A stretch of DNA of 38,248 nucleotides. Source: Candidatus Zhuqueibacterota bacterium (GTDB lineage Bacteria; Zhuqueibacterota; Zhuqueibacteria; Thermofontimicrobiales; Sulfurfontimicrobiaceae). Position 1 is the first letter of the stretch, and every line of letters begins with the position of its first letter. A program made the position numbers and the translations under genes. The notes beneath the pieces are model-generated. The model saw only the letters and a list, made by a program, of their open reading frames with translations. It was not told where the DNA came from and ran no database searches. Positions 32,968 through 38,248 of the stretch are shown piece by piece. Where the stretch lies: NCBI GenBank assembly GCA_016927835.1, contig JAFGMA010000026.1, positions 1 through 38,248 of the forward strand, read 5' to 3'.

Positions 32968-33121
32968 TAATGCCTATCCGAGAACCTATTTATGGGAATG
33001 GAGGAATCAGGCAAAAACGTCATTTGCGTATGTACAGAGAGGGAGTCGATCAATCCCTCTTAATTAATGAATTCCCGATATGGTCTCTGGAAAGACTGGA
33101 AGCATTTTCAGATAGGCGCTT
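32968..33121. mobile_element. MITE-like element B
   Basis: The left end TAATGCCTATCCGAGAACC and the right end read on the other strand, TAAGCGCCTATCTGAAAA, are near-identical inverted termini. They share the core GCCTATCCGA-AA with element A (5120-5213). Inside are an AGAGGGA/TCCCTCT hairpin and the word ATTCCCGATAT that is also found in element A. At about 154 bp it has no transposase; the 96-codon frame at 32844-33134 crosses it and is not a credible gene. The rest of the gap 32776-33190 is featureless. Confidence 0.45.
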
Positions 33122-33190
33122 ATTTCCGCCCTGAATTCATAGTGAAAAAATTATCATTAAACTTACTTGCTCAATCAAAGAGGTAACCTG

Positions 33191-34093
33191 ATGAAAATGC
33201 AAAATTATCTGATTGCCGGGCTATTAATTTTATCAGCGTCGCTGCATGCGGCTGATAGCGATGGCGGATATGCCGGCGCATTCCTGAGAATGGGAGCCGG
33301 TTCACAAGCCGCCAGTCTTGGCAACGCTTTTACAGCAATGACGAATGATGCGAGTGCGTGCTACTGGAATCCGGCGGCTCTCGCAAAACTTGAAAGGGGA
33401 CAACTAACTGCGTCTTTGGCTTTGATGACGCTAGATCGAAGTTATCACTTTGCCGCCCTGGGTATCCCCCTCGGAAAAATGGGTGCGCTGGGCGCGGGAT
33501 GGCTTCAATATGGCGTGGATGAAATCGATGGCAGGGATGAATTTGGTCAAAAGACCGGAGACTTCAGTGATTCTGAAACAGCGATTTTCCTCTCATACGC
33601 GTTTCAGCTTTCATCAAATTTTTCAATAGGTGCCTCCGGAAAGGTTTTGCGGCATTCCCTTGCAAACAATCATGCCACCGGTTTCAGTGTCGATGTGGGG
33701 GCACGCTTTCAAATTTCTCCAAAACTTGTCCTTGGTGTAACTGCACAGGATTTTAACGGTAAATTGAAATGGGACACACAATCCGAATTGGAAGAAGATA
33801 TCCCGCTGAATATCAGAGCCGGAGCAGCAATTTCACCGCTCGAGCTTCCGCTGACTATCGCTCTGGAAGCTGAAAAAAATAGCGAACAGGAAATTAAATT
33901 CCATGCAGGAGCTCAATTTTGGATCTTACAAAAACTTGGTTTACGGCTGGGAGTTAACGATGGTCAATTAACCTTTGGCGGTGGCATCAATCTTCCGCTT
34001 TCGACACTTCAACTGCAAGCAGATTATGCGTATCTGAATGATGTATTTGAAGAGGGAACCATCCACCAACTCGGATTTGTCATCGGCTTTTGA
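33191..34093 (+). CDS. PorV/PorQ-family outer-membrane beta-barrel protein
   Basis: This 300-aa protein has a signal peptide (MKMQNYLIAGLLILSASLHA) followed by the family hallmark GYAGAFLRMGAGSQAASLGNAFTAMTNDASACYWNPAAL. The pattern of G-x-A-x-x-G-x-A-x-x-D-x-x-x-x-x-x-NPA is shared with FadL-like PorV/PorQ proteins. Alternating hydrophobic strands and a C-terminal residue Phe fit an outer-membrane barrel. PorV shuttles T9SS cargo to the attachment complex, which suits the three cargo proteins in this window; the exact type (PorV or PorQ) is not resolved. I placed the start at 33191 because AAGAGG lies 7 nt upstream; the in-frame start at 33167 lacks such a box. It follows the large cargo gene after 415 bp that contain a MITE-like element. 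Confidence 0.82.
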   Translation: MKMQNYLIAGLLILSASLHAADSDGGYAGAFLRMGAGSQAASLGNAFTAMTNDASACYWNPAALAKLERGQLTASLALMTLDRSYHFAALGIPLGKMGALGAGWLQYGVDEIDGRDEFGQKTGDFSDSETAIFLSYAFQLSSNFSIGASGKVLRHSLANNHATGFSVDVGARFQISPKLVLGVTAQDFNGKLKWDTQSELEEDIPLNIRAGAAISPLELPLTIALEAEKNSEQEIKFHAGAQFWILQKLGLRLGVNDGQLTFGGGINLPLSTLQLQADYAYLNDVFEEGTIHQLGFVIGF

Positions 34094-34495
34094 ATCATGT
34101 TTGGCAGCGAAGTATCATTCGTCGAAAAGGCAGACACCCACTGCACTAATAAAGCATTCTGCGACGCCTTGTGATCCGCTTTTCTGGCATAGCCTGATTT
34201 TGCATTCACTGGCTACTATCACCCGCGACGTGTGCGTCGCAGCCGAAAGCATGATTTGCAATTGCATGGGTTAACGCGTCATGGATTTTCAGGTAATTTA
34301 TTAAATTTAAACCGTTTCAATTTTTCATATTTCAATATATTCAATGGCTGCAAATCGGTTGTGGCGAGGCAAACTGACGAATCTGTTTGCAGGCGACAAA
34401 TTCAGCTTCGCACTTCGAAAGGCAGCAGTAATTCGAGGTAATTCATTTTCTGCTTGCATAATCTCGACATCATTTAAAAAGGAGGATCTATCGAG
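34094..34495. other. Intergenic, no gene recognised
   Basis: This 400-bp gap between the barrel protein and the putative lipoprotein has short frames only. An AGGAGG at its right end serves the next gene. No repeat or hairpin worth naming was seen. Confidence 0.4.
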
Positions 34496-35170
34496 ATGAA
34501 TTTTCAACTTCGTCACATCAGTCTGGTTTTGATGATTGTAGTATTCTCTTGTGGCATCTTATCGCAGAAGCAAACAGCCGATGAATTTGCGGAAGCCTAT
34601 TTTAACATTGTAAAGCGGGGAGATATCGAGGCTGCGTTATCCTATCGTTTTACAATTGACGATGAAGCGCTGCTGGTCGAACAAAAACCATCATTAATCG
34701 GCGAAATTAAATATACCGATAGTGATCGTTTCATTGGTGATTTTTTCGAAGAGCGCAGGTCATTATTTCGCGCTTGCGCAACCCGGCAAGAGGTCGTTCA
34801 AATGGACAGTTTGCGTAACCGGGCAGATAAAATCATTGCTGAAAAGGTTGGCGAAATCGAGAAAGAAGCACAATCTCGAGGCATTGACATTGATCGTGTC
34901 AGCCCCGATGTGAAAAATGCTTATTTCAAGAAAGTTTTAAAAATATGGCGCCAGCATAGTTCAGAGGTGGAAGATTTTATGAACGAGAAAATCAGCCACG
35001 CCGAATTTCAGTCCTATGAACGGCGGCGTCCCAAAGTGCTGGGTAAAAATTTGTTTTTCTACAAAAATACGTATATCGTTGCACGCATCAATGAAAATGA
35101 TTTTCATCGGATCGAAGTTGAGAAAGTGTTCGATTGGGGTGGTAAATGGCGCATCACAGAGCATAATTAA
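34496..35170 (+). CDS. Hypothetical exported protein, possible lipoprotein
   Basis: I do not recognise this 224-aa protein. The N-terminus (ISLVLMIVVFSCGILSQ) looks like a signal peptide with a weak lipobox VFS-C, so it may be lipid-anchored at about Cys19. The mature part is charged, with a predicted long helix (about 95-140, rich in Glu, Lys and Arg) and a C-terminal beta strand region (FFYKNTYIVARINENDFHRI). Opening residues DEFAEAYFNIVKRGDIEAALSY recall helical, NTF2-like or DUF4878-type small domains, but this is weak. AGGAGG precedes the ATG by about 10 nt. It lies 130 bp upstream of a membrane protein in the same direction, and the two might be co-transcribed. Confidence 0.7.
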   Translation: MNFQLRHISLVLMIVVFSCGILSQKQTADEFAEAYFNIVKRGDIEAALSYRFTIDDEALLVEQKPSLIGEIKYTDSDRFIGDFFEERRSLFRACATRQEVVQMDSLRNRADKIIAEKVGEIEKEAQSRGIDIDRVSPDVKNAYFKKVLKIWRQHSSEVEDFMNEKISHAEFQSYERRRPKVLGKNLFFYKNTYIVARINENDFHRIEVEKVFDWGGKWRITEHN

Positions 35171-35300
35171 TTTCCAACTGACCTTGCTAACTCGAGTTGA
35201 TTTAAGGAAAGTTTGTTAGCCATCAAGTCAGCATGACTGAAGACCATTTTCCTCCTTAAAGCCCAACACACAATGGATTTATTAAAACATGGGAGGGCGT

Positions 35301-36293
35301 ATGTCAACAGCAGCAGAATTTCGTTTCAAGGATATATTTCTTGCCTTTGGGTACGCATCCAATAGGGAGAAATTAATCGTCGGCGCCGGTGGTTTCCTGA
35401 TTTCGATTCTAATATCAGGAATTTGGATGCTGGTATTCAGCTTCATTTTTACATCCGTCAGGTGGTTAACCGGGATGATGATCTTCAATTTCATCGGGAT
35501 GCTTATTTTTGTCGCCCTGATGTCGGCTACGATCACCGCTGTATCGTACATGGTCCGCAGCGAACTGGACGGCAAAGGGAAGCCTGGCTATTCGGATGTA
35601 TTTCGTTTTATCACAAAGCAAATTGTAACCATTGTGTCTGTGCCGTATGCATTTATCGGCATCCTTTTAGCCTGTGGAATACTTCAGGCGCTCATCGGTT
35701 TGATATGCAGAATTCCCTGGATCGGTGCAATCGTCTATGGCGCTGCTTATGGAATTTTGTTCGCTATTAGTCTTATTATGATCATCACCGTGATGGTATT
35801 CTACCTGGGGATTTTTCTTTATCCGGCGATTATTGCCACCCATGGATACGGATTGGTGGACACCATAAAAACCCTTTTTCGAGCTGTTCGCCAGAAGTGG
35901 ATACAATTGATCGGATATTTGGTGATCGTGGGATTCCTGTCCTCGATTGTTTTCTTTGTGGCATATTTGCTTTTTGGCGCTGCTTTCAGCATTACCACAT
36001 CCATTTCAGCACTGGTGATCGGCAAGAATGCCATATTGACAACATCATCCGTCGCGGGACGAATGCTAAATCCTTTCTTGCATGCCTTGAGGGATATTTT
36101 CCCGCTTTCGGCAGGAAGTTATTATGGTGGCGGTGCCTGGTATCATACAATTGGCGGAATCTTGCAGATGATCTGGCTGGCAGTAATTCTTTCAGTAACA
36201 TTCGCATACCCGCTGGTATTCAATTCGTCTGCCGGTGTGATGGTTTACCACATTTTGATGAAGCCCGGCGGAGCGGAGAAAAAAAAGGAATAA
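35301..36293 (+). CDS. Multi-pass membrane protein of unknown function
   Basis: This 330-aa integral membrane protein has about seven to eight hydrophobic segments, for example VGAGGFLISILISGIWMLVF, FIGMLIFVALMSATITAV, VPYAFIGILLACGILQALIG, ISLIMIITVMVFYLGIFLYP and a last pair near the C-terminus. The pattern RSELDGKGKPGYSDVFRF between segments and FYLGIFLYPAIIATHGYG resemble bacterial DUF4013/YesL-like membrane proteins only loosely, so I give no function. The start at 35301 was chosen because GGAGG at 35292-35296 precedes it; the ATG at 35289 lies upstream of that box. It ends in a Lys/Glu tail and is followed by a convergent gene. Confidence 0.75.
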   Translation: MSTAAEFRFKDIFLAFGYASNREKLIVGAGGFLISILISGIWMLVFSFIFTSVRWLTGMMIFNFIGMLIFVALMSATITAVSYMVRSELDGKGKPGYSDVFRFITKQIVTIVSVPYAFIGILLACGILQALIGLICRIPWIGAIVYGAAYGILFAISLIMIITVMVFYLGIFLYPAIIATHGYGLVDTIKTLFRAVRQKWIQLIGYLVIVGFLSSIVFFVAYLLFGAAFSITTSISALVIGKNAILTTSSVAGRMLNPFLHALRDIFPLSAGSYYGGGAWYHTIGGILQMIWLAVILSVTFAYPLVFNSSAGVMVYHILMKPGGAEKKKE

Positions 36294-36694
36294 TGCCATG
36301 CATAATTTTGCGGCTTTTGCTGCGAATAAAATTAGCGGTAGCTTCTATTTCACGTAACAATTTATCATATCCTGCCTCAATCACCAGATGATGCATCGAA
36401 TTATCTGGTGATGCTATGCCACCAATTCATGCAACTCCCGAATCGATATTTATGGGTTGAACAACCAGAGCAGGCAACAGTGGTGATGCGCTATTAAATT
36501 TTTTATAAGCAAATTCGGGAGTCTGCATGTATATTACGGTGTCTTTCAAAAGACGCGACAGGATGTACTTGATACAAATTCACAGGGGGCTCAACCAGGA
36601 TGGTTCAGTCCCTTTTTTAATAGATTTCAATTTACGCCAAACGCACTTCATAAAAATCCGCACCCGTAACGAGAAGCAACCGCAGATCAATCAC
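36294..36694. other. Convergent intergenic region
   Basis: This 400-bp gap between convergent genes holds the hairpin at 36380-36412 and no convincing gene. The 66-codon frame starting at 36527 has no supporting motif. Confidence 0.45.
36380..36412. terminator. Symmetric hairpin between convergent genes
   Basis: ATCACCAGAT (36380-36389) and ATCTGGTGAT (36403-36412) form a perfect 10-bp stem. No T-run follows on either side, so bidirectional termination is only a guess from its place between convergent genes. Confidence 0.4.
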
Positions 36695-37672
36695 TCAACG
36701 ATTCCAGTCAAAAATAACACCGAGTAATTCTTCGGGCTTGTCCCGCAGTAATTCATATATCCCGGGGGCATTTTCGATGGATTCGATATGCGATATCAAA
36801 GGATTAATCCGAATGATACCATTTGTGATGAAGTGCATTAAAACTCGCAAATCATCCAGTCCAAAATGGCATGATACTTCGATGGAAGCCTCCTTTGAGT
36901 GCAATAATCCCCAGTAGAAAGTCGTGTTTGTGCGCACTGCCTGGCAGCTTATGACTCCGCCATGAGCCAGTAAATTGCCTTCGAAAATATCAAGCATCAA
37001 CGAATTTACCCCGCAGGCGTCAATGATGCAATCGAACGGACCTTCTGCCTGGATGGCACTATTATAGGTGGTTTTTTCCACTTGAATAGTGCGATGAGCG
37101 CCCAGGTCTTCGGCGACCGCCAGACGCTTCGGATTAATATCTGACACGATGACGCGCGCACCTGCTGCCCGTGCTGCTTGTGCTGCGAACTGACCGATCA
37201 CGCCGGCACCGGCAACCCATACATTTTGAGCCGGACCAATTCGGCACCGGCGAACACCGCGCACAGATACGCCCGCAACTCCCATCAACGCGCAAAGCTT
37301 GTAATTAGCTGTCGCTGGCAATAAAAAGCATAAATGCGAATCATTCATAAATGGATTAGCATTTGCCACGTCCTGGATATGCCACCCTCTGTGTCCCACA
37401 TATCGACCATAAAACACCCAATCACCAGGTTTGAATCCTTGCACCTCCTCGCCGACCTTTTCAATTTTCCCGACATGCTGGTAACCATTGCGGCTCGGAA
37501 ATACTCCCTTCCAGCCATGTTCACCCATCAGGGAATGGCGCTCGGTGCCATTGGTGATCCCGGAGAAAGATGTGCGAATTAAAATTTCCGTTGATTTCAG
37601 AGCCGGGGGGGATCCCAGATCATAAAACTGCATTTTGCCGGGAGCTACATATTCGATACCAATATCGCGCAT
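36695..37672 (-). CDS. MDR-superfamily dehydrogenase lacking zinc ligands
   Basis: In this 325-aa oxidoreductase of the medium-chain dehydrogenase type, the N-terminal GroES-like half reads SGITNGTERHSLMG and NGYQHVGKIEKVGEEVQGFKPGDWV. The C-terminal Rossmann half has GAGVIGQFAAQAARAAGA, followed by the acidic strand end VSDINP that favours NAD. The usual catalytic Cys and the GHE motif are replaced (SGITNGTE and GYQHVG), and the structural four-cysteine lobe is missing. It is therefore probably zinc-independent, like the SxISxGTE group that includes BchC-type and uncharacterised sugar or polyol dehydrogenases. AGGAGG lies 5-6 nt before the ATG, just after the stop of the cupin gene, so both form one operon. 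The substrate is unknown. Confidence 0.82.
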   Translation of the reverse strand: MRDIGIEYVAPGKMQFYDLGSPPALKSTEILIRTSFSGITNGTERHSLMGEHGWKGVFPSRNGYQHVGKIEKVGEEVQGFKPGDWVFYGRYVGHRGWHIQDVANANPFMNDSHLCFLLPATANYKLCALMGVAGVSVRGVRRCRIGPAQNVWVAGAGVIGQFAAQAARAAGARVIVSDINPKRLAVAEDLGAHRTIQVEKTTYNSAIQAEGPFDCIIDACGVNSLMLDIFEGNLLAHGGVISCQAVRTNTTFYWGLLHSKEASIEVSCHFGLDDLRVLMHFITNGIIRINPLISHIESIENAPGIYELLRDKPEELLGVIFDWNR

Positions 37673-37681
37673 TTTTGCCTC

Positions 37682-38032
37682 CTATTTATAGCGGTCCAGG
37701 GGAGATTTCTTGACAACCAACGTGGGCAGGTATTGCTCTTTTTCCATGTAGTAATGCCCCGGATCATGTGAACCGACAGGAATGGTTCCGGGAAATGGGA
37801 AAATATCAATTCCGCTTTCCTCAGGATCGCAGCCGTGCTCCACTCCGGCTTCGACCATCCAGATATCGCCCGCTTCGATAGTGAATTCGGCATGTTTTCC
37901 ATCCCGATCAATCATGTACGCCCTGGCTTTGCCGGATGTGATGATCCAGGTTTCATCGTGATCGTGAAAATGCTTTTCCACTGGATTTTCCGGCGTGAAA
38001 TGAAAGGCTTTCGGCTGTTTGTAAAGTGGCAT
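37682..38032 (-). CDS. Small cupin-domain protein
   Basis: This 116-aa single-domain cupin has motif 1 as EKHFHDHDETWIITSGKARAYM (HxHx3-4E type metal ligands) and motif 2 as GDIWMVEAGVEHG with the second-motif His. It probably binds a divalent metal and acts as a sugar isomerase-, epimerase- or dioxygenase-like enzyme or as a ligand sensor; the sequence does not settle this. Its stop is 9 bp before the dehydrogenase start, suggesting joint function on the same metabolite. AAAGGA precedes the ATG. The operon may continue beyond the window only on the downstream side if 36695 is not its end; upstream of 38032 there is about 200 bp of AT-rich non-coding DNA. Confidence 0.82.
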   Translation of the reverse strand: MPLYKQPKAFHFTPENPVEKHFHDHDETWIITSGKARAYMIDRDGKHAEFTIEAGDIWMVEAGVEHGCDPEESGIDIFPFPGTIPVGSHDPGHYYMEKEQYLPTLVVKKSPLDRYK

Positions 38033-38200
38033 GGGGCAGTTCCTTTCGAATGGTTAAGTTTCGTGATAAACGATTTTCTGCACTGCCTGATAGTTTAATT
38101 GATTTCAATGACAATGTCAATCAAAAAATTTAGCTTTTTGTAATGCCTCAGATATCGATTCTTTATATACTCGTTAAGGGTTAAAAAGTAACATTAGTTT

Positions 38201-38240
38201 GTCATTGCGAGTAGCGAGGTACGAGCGACGAAGCAATCTC
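38201..38240. repeat. Interspersed repeat at the right window edge
   Basis: GTCATTGCGAGTAGCGAGGT continues into ACGAGCGACGAAGCAATCTC, the same family as at 1-62. The 14-base word CGACGAAGCAATCT occurs at 1-14 and again at 38227-38240 in the same orientation. No gene is visible between 38033 and the end. Confidence 0.6.
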
Positions 38241-38248
38241 ATAACTTA

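Noticed and set aside
32844-33134. 96-codon frame
   Set aside because: It overlaps MITE-like element B and lacks a ribosome binding site and any known motif.
1-38248. CRISPR array, prophage or integrase-type island
   Set aside because: No regularly spaced direct repeats, phage structural genes, integrase or transposase were found on either strand.

Overview
The window reads as bacterial DNA of moderate GC content from a member of the FCB superphylum. The best fits are lineages such as Calditrichota, KSB1 or Ignavibacteria-like groups. The case for this is three large secreted proteins that end in a type IX secretion (T9SS) type A sorting domain with the YPNPFNP motif, plus a PorV/PorQ-type outer-membrane protein. 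I saw no tRNA, rRNA, CRISPR array or transposase. Both window edges lie in the same interspersed repeat, so this may be a complete contig that broke at repeats.

Left part (1-13.2 kb, minus strand). It holds a 1500-aa multidomain T9SS cargo protein (272-4774) and a 1844-aa SGNH hydrolase with four LamG domains and a sorting domain (5378-10912). A short TauE/SafE-type permease (11626-11988) and an orphan MalG-type sugar ABC permease (12378-13187) follow. The gaps are rich in palindromic interspersed repeats.

Middle part (13.7-25.9 kb, plus strand). A B12-binding radical SAM protein is coupled to a UbiA/MenA-type prenyltransferase (13768-16426). Next comes the most interesting block, 17275-24065: two adjacent MamK-like bacterial actins, then a DUF4388/PATAN-roadblock fusion, two stand-alone roadblock/LC7 proteins, an MglA-like small GTPase and one more roadblock protein. 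The first actin carries a long coiled-coil, low-complexity N-terminal extension. I read the block as a bacterial actin plus small-GTPase plus roadblock polarity or cytoskeleton module. None of the magnetosome membrane genes that normally accompany mamK are present. Both two-part genes in the block carry a strong Shine-Dalgarno sequence and an in-frame ATG just upstream of the conserved C-terminal domain, so each may make a long and a short product. A pyrophosphate-type phosphofructokinase (24527-25816) follows, with its own candidate promoters and a clear terminator.

Right part (26.2-38.2 kb). It contains a CaCA-family Na+/Ca2+ antiporter, a repeat-free 1.3-kb gap, a 1436-aa T9SS cargo protein with an unusual helical, hydrophobic middle, the PorV/PorQ-like protein, a small putative lipoprotein and a multi-pass membrane protein. 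A minus-strand operon at the end pairs a cupin with a zinc-less MDR dehydrogenase.

The T9SS genes act together in principle, as cargo plus a shuttle-like outer-membrane protein, but the secretion machinery itself is not in this window. All family assignments were made by reading motifs; no database search was possible.
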